From Wyeomyia smithii (lineage: Eukaryota > Arthropoda > Insecta > Diptera > Culicidae), in contig NC_073696.1 of assembly GCF_029784165.1 (NCBI RefSeq), forward strand, positions 155,833,220-155,897,219: DNA of 64,000 bases, read 5' to 3'. A program made the position numbers and the translations under genes. Within the stretch, counting starts at the first letter, position 1. The number at the start of each line of letters is the position of its first letter. Under the pieces are notes generated by a model. That model ran no database searches. It was not told the DNA's origin and saw only the letters and a list, made by a program, of their open reading frames with translations. Shown in pieces: positions 54,957 to 64,000 of the stretch.

Positions 54957-57886
54957 CTATCGAGTTCTAGCACGTAATGCGCTTTTTAATGCGTTCCGGG
55001 ACATGGTAACGTCTATAATCTCGCAGTGTTTGTTGTATGCGTTCATGATGCTGTTAATTGGTCCATGTTTGGCGTACAGTGACCGGTAATTATTGTTAGT
55101 AAAAATATTGCGCGTTCTTAAAGGACGAGAAGGAGCATAAAAGTTAAGAGTTTCCAGCAGATTTGGTGAATTAACACGTTGTGAGATCATATCGTTTACA
55201 AAGGTAATCATGGTTGTTTCTCGTCGTTTCTTCAGAGTTTCGATATTAATAAGCATGCAGCGAGATTCGTAAGAAGGGAGAGGATATGATGCCCAATTGA
55301 GTTTTCTTAATGCAAAAACCAGAAATTGTTTTTGAACTGATTCAATACGATTGATATGAACTTCTTGATATGGGGACCAAACTATACTGCAGTACTCTAA
55401 TATTGATCGAACATAGCTCACAAAAAGAGTTTTTATTGTGTATGGGTCCTTGAAATGATAACTGAAACGTTTAATAAAACCAAGCATACTGTTGGCTTTG
55501 TTGATTATTGTGTTATAATGATTCATGAAAGTGAGTTTCGAATCGAGGATCACTCCTAAGTCTCTCATTTTGGTACATCTCTCTACAAGTTGTTGGCCTA
55601 TGTAATAGTTCATAGTTTGCATTGAAAGTTTTCTTGTATATGATATGACATTACATTTCTTAATATTTATATCAAGTAAGCTTTTCAGGCACCAAGTATA
55701 GAAGGTATTGATCTGCAACTGAAACAATTCGAGGTCAGACTGGTTTTTATTCTCCATATACAATTTCATATCGTCGGCATAGATTAAAATTTTGATCTGG
55801 TTAAGTAAAAGGGTTACATCATTAACGAACAAAATGAATAGTAAGGGTCCTAAATGTGATCCTTGCGGAACTCCGGATGTTACCTTCACTGGATCAGAGA
55901 GATGGCCTTTGAAACGGACAAATTGTGTTCTGTTCGTCAAATAAGATTCAATCATTTTCACGAGTTGGTTATCTAGTCCAATGCGTTTTAGTTTGAAAAT
56001 CAGTAATGTTATATCGACTCTATCGAAAGCTTTACTATAATCGGTATATAATGTTTCAACGTAGTTTCCTCTATCCATTGCAGCGAGTGTGAAATTAACG
56101 AATTCTAATAGATTAGTAGCTGTGGACCTTCCTTTGAAAAAACCATGTTGGTTGATTGTAATACTATTTTTCACCTGTTCGAAAATTCGTTTATTAACGA
56201 TTGATTCAAATAGTTTCGGAATACAAGAGATGATTGCTATGCCGCGATAATTTTTTATATCAGAGCGTTTACCTGACTTAAAGATCGGGATGAGAAATGA
56301 TTTTTTCCACATGGAAGGAAATTCACCTGTTTTGATTGAAAGATTGAAAAGCCAAAACAGTGGTTTTACAAAAGAAGAAGCAAATGTTTTTAGCATAGAT
56401 GGTGGAATTCCATCTGGCCCAGCACCCTTAGTTGCATCTAGGGATTCTAATGATGTTAATATTTCTTGAACAGTTATATTTTGAACTGATACACTATTGG
56501 TACATTCAGGTAAATGCGTGAAGTAGTTAAAATCTCTATTTTCATCCGGGTTTTTGTAAACGGTCTGGAAAAATTTCGCAAATTGGTTGCAAATAAGCTG
56601 AGACTCGGTACTTTCGTTACCTTCAAAATGCAGGCGTGATGGAAAATTATTAGTTTTCATTTTTTCCTTTGCAAAACGGTAAAACTGCTTTGGATCAGAT
56701 TTGATATTACTTTCTACCCTAGAGTTATAATTCTCATAAGCTAATGAGATTTCTGCATCTAGTTCGCTGCATATGTTCTTGTATCGTTCCAGATTGGTCT
56801 CACATTTATGGTGTTTGTACATTTTATGGGCTTTCTGTTTTTTGTTTTTCAAGTTTTTGATCTGTTGCGTGTACCATACGGGATCTTTGAAATAAAAGTT
56901 AGTGCGTTTTTTCGTCCTAGCAACTGTATCATTTATAATTTCGTATAATAGAGAGAGAAACGTATTCGCGGCTTTTTCAATATCCTCTTTGCCTCGCAAA
57001 AGTGATTGCCAGTCGACTACACTGAGTTTACGGTCGATTTCTGTTATGTTAGCTTTTTTAAAGTCATACACATACTCAAATTCACTATCATTGGGACGTG
57101 ATCTAGTGCTATCTATGTTCAATGAATACTCAATGGCTGTATGAAATTTCTCATTTTTCCATAGAGGATCAACGGCTTTATCTACGCTAAAATCTTCAGT
57201 GCAGTTTGTGAACAAGAGATCTAAAAAACAGTTCAGTTCATTTCGTATTGCGTTTACTTGATATAATCCTAACTGACTGGTCGTGTCGAAAATTTGCTGT
57301 AGTGCCTCGTTATCTCCTACTATGGGAAGCAACAGTGATTCGTTATCGCAGTCCTTGATGAAGTCTGCATCTTTTTGATTGAAATCGCCGTATATATGAA
57401 TTTTAATTTCCGGGTCAGAGCTACAAATTACTGAGTTGGCGGTTTCTAAAAATAATTCATAATATTGTTTTTTTTGCAAATTGTGGAGGAAAGTATACTG
57501 ATGCAAAAATGTGGCATTGACCGTTTAATACAGTTTTGACCCAAACATCGTCAAATTCTTTATACTTCATCGTTGGGACCAACTCTGCATCGAACTTTGT
57601 CTTGACGGCTACTAGTACACCGCCACCAGATTTTTTATCAGTTAACAAAAGATCACGATCGCTTCTGAATACTTGATAACTGTTTCCAAAAACCTCCTCA
57701 CTCTTTATACTTTCACACCAACTTGTTTCCGTTCCTATAATGATTGAATACATACAACCACTAATCTTTTTACTTAGAATATCAATTTTTTTTTGAACTA
57801 CTCATTCTGTTAAAATTCTGGCAATAAATTACAAACTCTTCAGAGCCACGTCTTGAATTACTCTCTTTCTCATCGAAAGGAGTCAT
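54957..57886 (-). pseudogene. LINE-D ORF2 (endonuclease and reverse transcriptase), two homopolymer frameshifts
   Basis: The start ATG (57884-57886) shares one base with the ORF1 stop (TAATG). The endonuclease begins YCQNFNRM. A run of nine A's (57786-57794 as T) shifts the frame, then comes IIGTETSW, GGGVLVAVK and ASVYFPPQFAKK. A run of eight A's (57468-57475 as T) shifts again; the 849-codon frame from 57506 to 54957 continues with IYGDFNQKD. RT motifs are KGAGPDGIPPSMLK, QHGFFKGRSTATN, YTDYSKAFDRVD, GVPQGSHLGPLLFI and YADDMKLYM. All catalytic aspartates are present. The C-terminus is full length with no RNase H. Confidence 0.9.
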
Positions 57887-59523
57887 TATTTCCGAAAAAT
57901 CGGTCTATAAAATTTGTCGGCACTTTCCCTTGCGCGTTGCAGGGATTGAATCCTCTGGTTGTTCAAGTGTCTACTATAAGAATTAAGGTCTTCGGAAGCC
58001 GCTTGTTTCGGTACGCCGAATTCTTCATGTACCTCGAAGAAAAATTTCCTGAGCTCCTCCGCAGCTACTGGTAGTCCCTCTGATGCCAAAGTAATTTGTA
58101 TGCTGGTTTTCGTCATACCGTCGTAGCAAACCGTTGGGTCTTTGTCATGCATGTACGCAAGGTAAAGACGTACAAGGTGCATAATTTTTGGATCTCGTAA
58201 ACGCGCCTTCAGAAAACGCCCGTCTCCAACAGCTGATTGTTGTGTTAGGTTGACAACAGGAGGCCGCATGGGATCGAGCGACCACGATGTTGGGTGCGAT
58301 TCTAATGTTGCTTTCGAAGTAGTGTTCTCATTTGGTGGCGATTCAATATTATGTTGGTTCTGGTTGTCTGAACGGTAAGGGTTTATGGTTTCACCCTTCC
58401 GGAAGTTGATGAAATTTGGAACTGCGAGGCCTGCTATAGGGTGGTCAATAGTTGATGGTGGTCTGGCAAATTTAACTTTGGCGGTTGCCAGTAATTGTTT
58501 ATCCGATCTATTGACACGGATCTGGTCGTTTTGGTAAGTGTGTGTGAACTTGTGGTTGTTGTTGATATAGTTACTATTCGTTGTCTTGTTACTGTTGCTG
58601 TTGGTGGTATGGTTTCGATTGTTGTTGAAGTTTTTCGATTCAATATATTGTCGCCTCCTGCGTTTCCTGTTTCGTCTAGATTTTTTGGCAGCCTTTTCTT
58701 GGAGCCTACGAGTCCGTTGTCTAGCATCATAATCCGACCAGTCTGGCATCCAGCGCCATTTATTGCCCAAAAATCGCCATCCTGGCGAAGAATGGTCCGT
58801 TATGGGCTTCGTAGCTTTATTGTTAGCTGCCAAAGTTTGATTTAATTCTTCATGCAGTGACTTGTGTTGTTGTGATGCGCTAGTTTGATTAATTTGGAAG
58901 CTGGTAATAGCTCCAGAGACAAATTTTACCTCGTCGAGAATTTCACGAAGAGCAAAATCAGCATTAGACTGCGCTGAACCGGTTTCAATTGTAGCGAGTA
59001 GTTTGTTTATTGACCCTGTCGTTGAGTTTGTAGCTGCTGCTGCTGCTGCTGTCGCTGCTGACTCCGAATGTGTATCAAGAAGTGTTGACATTTTGTTTTT
59101 TATTTCTGCGGCACTGGCTTTGTTGCTGCTCGCGGCGTTGGTGATGGTAAGTTTAATTTCATTCAGGCTTTTTTCAATATGCTCCAGCAAGTTATCATCA
59201 GTCGCGCTGAGATTTTTATAATTTGAAAGCAGCTTATGGTTTACTTCAAGCGTCTTTCCGATATTTTCTGAGATGTTTCTGAGATGAGATGTCAGAGCCT
59301 TAAGATTTAGGTCGGTCACGAACTTTTCCTGGCAGTCCTGGCATAGCGGCAGCATAAAAGTCCGCAGGATTTCCTCGTGATTTCTTTGTGCACCTATGCA
59401 CGCAGCATGAAATGTTCGGTTACAGATTCCGTGACAACGCCAGAGGTAGCGATTGTCACCTTGCGCACAGTTTACGATACCGCACTTCATTGCACTCGCG
59501 ACGTTAACAAATGACCGTATCAA
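57886..59523 (-). CDS. LINE-D ORF1, intact (545 aa) with PHD-like finger
   Basis: The frame is uninterrupted. Near the N-terminus MKCGIVNCAQGDNRYLWRC with HGICNRTFHAAC and LCQDC forms a PHD-like Cys/His finger (residues about 12-68); the second Met at residue 12 may be the true start. A predicted coiled region with a poly-Ala run follows (GCT/GCA repeats near 59035-59060). Further on are an Arg/Lys-rich block (KKSRRNRKRRRRQ) and an Asn-rich block. A C-terminal domain contains DPKIMHLVRLYLAYMHDKDP. The basic block is likely to bind RNA. The stop overlaps ORF2 as TAATG, suggesting coupled translation. LINE-B ORF1 has a comparable finger. Confidence 0.85.
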   Translation of the reverse strand: MIRSFVNVASAMKCGIVNCAQGDNRYLWRCHGICNRTFHAACIGAQRNHEEILRTFMLPLCQDCQEKFVTDLNLKALTSHLRNISENIGKTLEVNHKLLSNYKNLSATDDNLLEHIEKSLNEIKLTITNAASSNKASAAEIKNKMSTLLDTHSESAATAAAAAATNSTTGSINKLLATIETGSAQSNADFALREILDEVKFVSGAITSFQINQTSASQQHKSLHEELNQTLAANNKATKPITDHSSPGWRFLGNKWRWMPDWSDYDARQRTRRLQEKAAKKSRRNRKRRRRQYIESKNFNNNRNHTTNSNSNKTTNSNYINNNHKFTHTYQNDQIRVNRSDKQLLATAKVKFARPPSTIDHPIAGLAVPNFINFRKGETINPYRSDNQNQHNIESPPNENTTSKATLESHPTSWSLDPMRPPVVNLTQQSAVGDGRFLKARLRDPKIMHLVRLYLAYMHDKDPTVCYDGMTKTSIQITLASEGLPVAAEELRKFFFEVHEEFGVPKQAASEDLNSYSRHLNNQRIQSLQRARESADKFYRPIFRK

Positions 59524-59693
59524 GTAAAAACAAATAAACTACTTTTGAATGCTTGCGCGCGTTCGACACGTCGTCGGTTGGATGAAAAAAAAAAATGTTG
59601 AGGTACAAAAAAAAAGTTAAGTAGTAAAAAAGAATGTATATATATACTATAGTGCAGCACGCGCGTCCGAACTCGACGACGGTCCGTAAGAGA
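59524..59693 (-). other. LINE-D 5' UTR
   Basis: 170 nt with an A/T homopolymer-rich part (59585-59640) and a GC-rich 5' terminus TCTCTTACGGACCGTCGTCG; GGACGCG near 59663-59668 is DPE-like but its exact spacing depends on the ambiguous junction. Confidence 0.6.
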
Positions 59694-59905
59694 CGAGTGA
59701 TATATGCCATTCGGCCCTTCGGAGCACTTCTATACTTTCGGTTTTGCAAGTGATTGCTATACCTTTCTAGGAGAAATGCAAAAAAAAGAATTCAGCTAAA
59801 TCTAAGAAAAATGAGTGAGTTTCACTCACTCGGAACACGTTTCTATTAAAAAATTTTGAACAACATGTTTAATCATAGGTAAGGATTTTCAAAACAGCCC
59901 GTTAA
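59694..59905 (+). repeat. Repeat R copy 4 tail and adjoining module C scrap
   Basis: The tail resumes as CGAGTGATATATGCCATTCGG and ends GGAGAAATGCAAAAAA at 59785. A decayed module C piece (ATGAGTGAGTTTCACTCACT, CGGAACACGTTTCT) follows to about 59905. 59906-60424 shows short frames but nothing I can name. Confidence 0.75.
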
Positions 59906-60424
59906 TAACTGTTTGTAAAGTACGCTATCAATAACTACTGGGTTACCTATAATATCTGTTTTTGTACATAAATACGATTGCACTTCTCCAGAAGTGTTAG
60001 TAACAGTTTGCATTTTGTGAAGATGAATAAAGTGAAAATGGAATACACCAAGCCCAAGTGCTGTAAACTCTTTCCTGATATACGGTGCTCATCAATCTTA
60101 CGCAAATAAACGAAACGTTATTGCAAAATTAAAAATATTGAACAGTCAAGCTCATTTTAATACGTCTTTATCAATTTGTGATTCGTGTAGACTATATTGT
60201 ATCAAGGTGAAAGATGAATTTGATCTCAAAGAGCATTCACACAATTCATTCATGGAACCATCAACATCAGGATGTGGAAAAAACATTTTACCGACGGAGT
60301 TGCAACCATCTGCATCTGTATTCGAATTTGCGGAGATACCATACGAATCTAATATTTATTTTCGAGTTTTATTATCTTAGGAACATATTTTTCATGACAT
60401 AGATACCTTACAGAACTAGTTTCA

Positions 60425-61450
60425 CCTTATATTTTATATACATCATAAATAAATGATTCGTCATCTTTTGAAAACAGCTTCGTTTGTATCTTATTTTCTG
60501 AAATCGGAACAAAAGAGTGATACTTTTGTGTGCCAGCTATTATTTTAGATTTTTTGAAAATATTGCTCCATTCTTTTACTCTTTTTTCATATTTCTCATA
60601 TGATACTAAATGACTAAATGACTAAATGACATTTTTGATGAATTTTCATTACTTTTCTGATTAGACCAATCATACAATTCTTTTGCGCTTGTAATGGGAT
60701 GTTCATGTTCTTTAGCTAAATTTGCATTTCTTGCCATTCGTTTTAATGTGCCACCAATTGCATCGCATGGGCCTTTACCATGAGAAGTCGCAACTCCATC
60801 AGACATAAATATCGCTTTTTTCAACTGTATTTTTGTTTTCAAAAACTCATTAATTTGGCAATGAACACCTGAATCGCAACAGTATCATGATGGAGTACTT
60901 CCGATATAATGATGAAGCTGATATTCTTAAGTGTCCCGGATTCTGAATAGTAAACAACGAAGGGATGAATGGTTGCTTGACTACTATTCCTATTACTACT
61001 TTGAGCGGCATCTTGAAGAACAAATGAATAGTTTTCTGAGAGATCACACACTATAACAACTTCACCATCTTTCATTTTTTTTTTGTTTTTCCTTCTTTCA
61101 TGTAAGTCGACATTTCCAACTTTTCACAAAAATAAGATACAATTTCATCAATTGGTTTTACAAGTGTCTCTATATTACATCGATCTGTTGCAATCCACTG
61201 TTCGAAAGGTATTCCACTCACACAACGTTCCTCAAGTTCTTAAAAAAAAACTGTTTCCAAATTCTAAACGGCTTGGGCAATGTTCGCGTTTGCGGAGATA
61301 ACAATATTTGGATCGTGTAGTTGAGCTACATAGTAGTTGTTCAAAGTAAACTTTAGAATTGTTTTGGAATGAATATTTCTTTAGACTGTGTATCATCAAT
61401 TCTGTATTCTCGCGAATAGTACAAACACAAATATCATGAGATTCTGAGCT
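60425..61450 (-). pseudogene. Second transposon-like gene remnant (ATSHGKGPCD family), C-terminal half
   Basis: The minus strand reads HDICVCTIRENTELMIHSL, FEQ…DCNRS, MKDGEVVIVCDLSENYSFVL, then NSSQATIHPFVVYY and SEVLHHDTVAI. After a shift near 60840 it reads MSDG…ATSHGKGPCDAIGGTLKR, and finally KIIAGTQKYHSFVPISENKI. This order is that of an uncharacterised protein family scattered in insects and other invertebrates, with conserved Asp residues that could be a DDE-type core; I cannot name the superfamily. A stretch between the Asp motif and ATSHGKG is missing, and there are stops near 61230 and 61080, so it is a pseudogene. It is unrelated to the exon A-C gene. Confidence 0.5.
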
Positions 61451-61696
61451 TTCAAGTAATTTACAATGCTTAGGCTTGTGAATAACTTATAACTCCGCCT
61501 GTTACGGTTCTCCTTGGTTCAGGTTAGCCTTTACGAATAGACTTGAATTATTGAGAACTGGAGCAAAGGGTCCAAAGCCCCTGCAAAGGAGGATGCTTGT
61601 AACACCTCTTAACCATGGCTGTTGCGTTAAATCCAATTGTTAAAACCCCAAAGCTAAAGTGTTATGCGTTATGCGTGCCGATGGATGACATGATGA

Positions 61697-61714
61697 GGGG
61701 GGGGGGGGGGGGGG
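61697..61714 (+). repeat. G18 homopolymer
   Basis: Eighteen G in a row in the LINE-E 5' leader; length is likely to vary and to be hard to sequence. Confidence 0.95.
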
Positions 61715-61844
61715 TTACAAATACCTAGCCTCTAACGGAGCCTGCGGAGCCATGGAGCATCCTTCACAGTAATTAGCCCTTACTGCATCACGCGGGTCAC
61801 TGCTGCAGCGGACTCTCTTTTACCCAGCGACTCGTGGGAATTTT

Positions 61845-63331
61845 ATGGATAACATCAATTCACAAAATTCGGCCACCGGCAGCCTTTCTTTGCTTTCGGC
61901 AACCATGGACTTATCGGAGCGCAGTCCCATAAAAACAAACGCACCGGACAGAACGGAGGAGATGGAGCATGAGCACGACTTCAACCTCGACAGCGAATCG
62001 CTGGACGGAGGACCCTCTGCTTCATCCCTAATCCTACGTTCTCCACAAGGAAATGACGAAAGTCAAATGGACTTTCTTCCCAGCCAAGAGACAAGGCCCA
62101 AAGACGAAGGGAAACCCGAATCATCGGCACCCCTTGTCAAGCGACTTTCAAACGCGTAAAGGCGACGACTGAGCAAAAATCTCGCCGGTCTTTCGTACGA
62201 AGAAGCCAGGAAGCTGGCTATTCTTAAGACAGAGCAGCTAGCTCAAACAAACCAAGTCGCCGTCAAGCGTCAGCGCCGGACGACTTGGTGTCCCCAGACT
62301 CCAGTACTAAGTGTCCACAGCCTTAAAAACTGCAGAAAGGGACTGGATTGGGGTCATCGGGTACGAAGCCGCTCCCGACGGCCACATTTAGGGACATGGC
62401 GGGAGTTTTAAGCCTTGCGGTTACTCCTACCACCCACCCCTGCTTCCTACTCTCAACGGACCAGCTTCAGACTGTCCGGACCTCCATCCTCGATCACATC
62501 GCTGACCAGGAAAATCCAATCACCAAGCCCAAGATCAACGGTTGCCAGACACAGTGCAGTGGTTGGAAAGGGAGGTACCTTTCTTCGTACCGTGGGAGGG
62601 GGCACAGCTTCCTGTATACCACATGAAGGATCTGCCGAAGGCCAGACGCTATGTCGGTTACTTCGCGGACAGTGCGAACTCTCCGGACGAGAAGATCCTT
62701 CGTTCACTCCAGAATCAGAACGACCATCTCTCTACCAAAATGTGGCGCAAATTGGTAAAGACCTTGGTCGAACTAGTTCTGGATATTGACGAAGAATCGG
62801 CCAAACACATCGAAAGTGGAAACCATGAACTGCACTACCGTCTCGGCAAAGCACGCATCCGAAGGGTTAGCGGAAGGCCGAACGTCACAGGCAGGAAAGA
62901 CTCCGTTGCAATGTCAGGGAAGGTACGTGCGGGTAACTCCTCCGGGAGTACCCTGCCACCACCCAGGCAATGCAATCCTGCGAATAGGCTAAAGGTTCGC
63001 GTGGGAAACTCCTCCCGGAGTCCCCCACAACCACCCGAGCATAACCCTGCGGCTGGGAAGGTACGCACAGGATGCTCCCTCGGGAGTGTCCTGTCACCAC
63101 CCAAACAACGCAATCCCGCGGCTGCTCGAACGGTTCCGCTGAAGACTCGCAAGAGTGTGGAGCATCAACCACCCAACAGTCGCGCCCCCCGGAGTCAAAA
63201 ACCGCCACAGAGTGTGGGACGACCTTCTGTCGCCAATCGGCTGCTGCAACCGAAGCCAAACAGTGAGGAGGAGCAACTTGCATCAACCAGCCTAACCGCT
63301 GTTGGTAGCCGTCAGTCAATATCCGGATCAT
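61845..63331 (+). pseudogene. LINE-E ORF1 (DUF4780-like), frameshifted, with C-terminal tandem repeats
   Basis: It starts at ATGGATAACATC with an acidic Ser-rich N-terminus. A TAA at 62157-62159 and shifts near 62330-62540 break it. The remaining frames read LSYEEARKLAILKTEQ, MAGVLSLAVTPTTHP, TVQWLEREVPFFVPWEGA, LPKARRYVGYF, ILRSLQNQND and ESGNHELHYRLGKARI. This arrangement is the RRM-like DUF4780 domain of insect LINE ORF1 proteins, presumed RNA-binding. Downstream (about 62920-63125) three 60-70 nt units encode a KVRxGNSSxS…PPxxxNPA motif. The 5' end of LINE-C replaces its true C-terminus. Confidence 0.65.
62915..63130 (+). repeat. Three imperfect 60-70 bp tandem units in LINE-E ORF1
   Basis: Units begin GGGAAGGTACGTGCGGGTAA, AGGCTAAAGGTTCGCGTGGG and GGGAAGGTACGCACAGG and each end in a CCCGCGGC/CCTGCGGC-type motif. 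Confidence 0.75.
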
Positions 63332-63366
63332 CAGTACGTCTTGAACTGTCCTACAGATCAGACGTG
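63332..63366 (+). promoter_or_regulatory. LINE-C copy 2 internal promoter: Inr plus DPE
   Basis: TCAGT with A+1 at 63333 and AGACGTG at 63360-63366 (+28), the same spacing as copy 1. Confidence 0.75.
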
Positions 63367-63532
63367 TTTTCGGATGCTTGTGGACTGGTCTTTGACTGCC
63401 TATAGCTTCAAAGTTTGTGTTTTGTCAATGTGTCTTTCAAAGACCACCTGAAAGTTATTTCCCATCAGTCTTTCTCAAGACTACCTACTTTTGAATTTAA
63501 CATTTGTTTTAACTTTTTTCGTATCACCTGAA

Positions 63533-64000
63533 ATGGCAGGACGAAAAATGAAAGCACGCATCGCTGCAGGGAGGAAAAGAGAGGCATCTCTTTCTGACAC
63601 TTCGAGTGTCTGTAGTGACAATCCTTTTGATATTTTGCCTGAGCAAGAAGCTGGTGAAATGGAAGTAATTAGTAATGAAACTATACAAAATGAAAAATCT
63701 TTAAAAAAGGAGAAAGTTCCACCTATTGTGGTAACTATTTCTTCTGAATTCAATATTTTCAAAAAGGAACTTTCAACGTTTGTTTCTGACGTTAAATTTA
63801 CCTATCAAATTGGTCGTAGAGGCGAATGCCGCTTATTGGCCGACTCTATTAAGGGTCGTAATCGTCTAATTCAGTGTTTAACTGAAAAGATGTAGAATTT
63901 TTTTACATATGACACTAAGAGCGCCAAGCCGTTCAAGGTCGTATTGAAAGGTCTCACCAACAATCAAACCGTTGATGAGATCAAACTTACTTTAACAGAA
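63533..64000 (+). pseudogene. LINE-C copy 2 ORF1, N-terminal part with a premature stop
   Basis: ATGGCAGGACGAAAAATG opens the true start; copy 1 has a stop three codons in. The N-terminus is basic, then SDTSSVCSDNPFDILPEQ, IGRRGECRLLADS and CLTEKM. A TAG at 63893-63895 replaces TAT of copy 1, after which the same frame continues (NFF-YDTKSAKPFKVVLKG) to the window end. With its single nonsense codon it is inactive as sequenced, but it shows what the copy 1 start should be. The zinc knuckles lie beyond the window. Confidence 0.85.

Larger units (their letters stand above)
54881..59693 (-). mobile_element. LINE-D, full-length two-ORF LINE of the CR1/Jockey-superfamily type
   Basis: The ends are set by the interrupted repeat R tail; a short duplication CGAG (GTCGAG against GACGAG) flanks it. 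On the minus strand there is a 170-nt 5' UTR, ORF1 (545 codons, intact), and ORF2 with endonuclease and RT but no RNase H. The 3' end has two AAATTTAGTTTG units (54882-54905) instead of poly-A. A GGACGCG box lies 26-28 nt from the 5' junction, near the DPE position. It is the best-preserved element here: only two homopolymer shifts separate ORF2 from being open. Confidence 0.9.
61480..63331 (+). mobile_element. LINE-E, 5' part (5' UTR and ORF1), cut by LINE-C copy 2
   Basis: A GC-richer 5' leader (CTAGCCTCTAACGGAGCC, ATCACGCGGGTCACTGC) includes an 18-G run at 61697-61714 and precedes an ORF1 of the DUF4780 type found in insect LINEs of the LOA/R1-like group. ORF2 is absent because LINE-C copy 2 starts at 63332. 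The exact 5' end is not resolved. Confidence 0.65.
63332..64000 (+). mobile_element. LINE-C copy 2, 5' end to window edge
   Basis: Starts CAGTACGTCTTGAACTG and follows copy 1 (7491 onward) with few differences by eye, but has extra sequence near 63495-63515 (TTGAATTTAACATTTG) in the 5' UTR. It continues past the window. It is inserted in LINE-E ORF1. Confidence 0.9.

Noticed and set aside
54657..54977. Cys-Val and Thr-His reading frames at 15.6, 21.5 and 54.7 kb
   Set aside because: These are translations of the CA/TG microsatellites of repeat R tails.
60138..60402. Plus-strand short frames of 60-80 codons as a host gene
   Set aside because: There are overlapping frames without domains, start context or splice support, adjacent to a minus-strand pseudogene.
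62415..62789. Basic/Ser-rich alternative frame within LINE-E ORF1
   Set aside because: The DUF4780-like motifs are in the other frames; this one is a shadow caused by the shifted ORF1.

Overview
This is a stretch of eukaryotic, almost certainly mosquito, repeat DNA. The evidence is a Juan-like Jockey LINE, RNase H-bearing LINEs, BEL/Pao elements, and an interspersed repeat whose 3' tail (…CTAGGAGAAAGGCAAAAA) I associate with Aedes genomes. Aedes is likely; the species is not decided by the sequence. Nearly every kilobase belongs to a transposable element, usually inserted into an older one. The only recognisable host-type coding piece is one LDL-receptor class A exon near 46 kb.

Layout. Positions 1-17588 are one old minus-strand LINE (here LINE-B: ORF1, endonuclease, reverse transcriptase). 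It is broken by LINE-I copy 1 at its 3' side (1-4719), a 954-bp Tc1/mariner element (5665-6618), and an 8.3-kb block flanked by a 14-bp duplication. That block holds a 5'-complete Jockey LINE (LINE-C, 7490-11875) plus a composite mosquito repeat (repeat R, 11876-15797), which itself carries a TTAA-flanked MITE. From 17.6 to 19 kb lie scraps of a Helitron helicase and an RNase H LINE. From 19.3 to 23.5 kb a decayed multi-exon transposon-like gene (minus strand) has introns filled by a 199-bp hairpin MITE and two copies of repeat R. Repeat R copy 3 (23.55-32.6 kb) is split by LINE-I copy 2 (25335-30901, 14-bp target duplication) and then turns into an inverted duplication of itself.

From 32.6 to 36.1 kb is the 5' half of a BEL/Pao element (LTR, PHD-finger gag, zinc knuckles, protease, start of pol). 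A Ty3/gypsy-like pol scrap follows. A second, internally deleted BEL/Pao element (36524-45181; two 358-bp LTRs) has a complete, diverged LINE-I copy 3 (37165-43259) inside it. Next come an AT microsatellite, two short MITEs, the LDLa exon, a piggyBac C-terminus, and LINE-I copy 4 (47693-53519). Repeat R copy 4 is interrupted by LINE-D (54881-59693), the best-preserved element in the window. Last come a second transposon-like gene remnant (60425-61450), LINE-E with a DUF4780-like ORF1, and LINE-C copy 2 running off the end.

Shared logic. All five LINE-I/LINE-C 5' ends in the window carry an initiator-like +1 and a DPE-like GGACGTG/AGACGTG-type box at exactly +28. LINE-I ORFs overlap by ATGNCTAA and LINE-D ORFs by TAATG, as expected for start-stop coupled translation. 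Family names (LINE-B, -C, -D, -E, -I, repeat R) are my working labels. Clade calls rest on motif reading, not on a database search.
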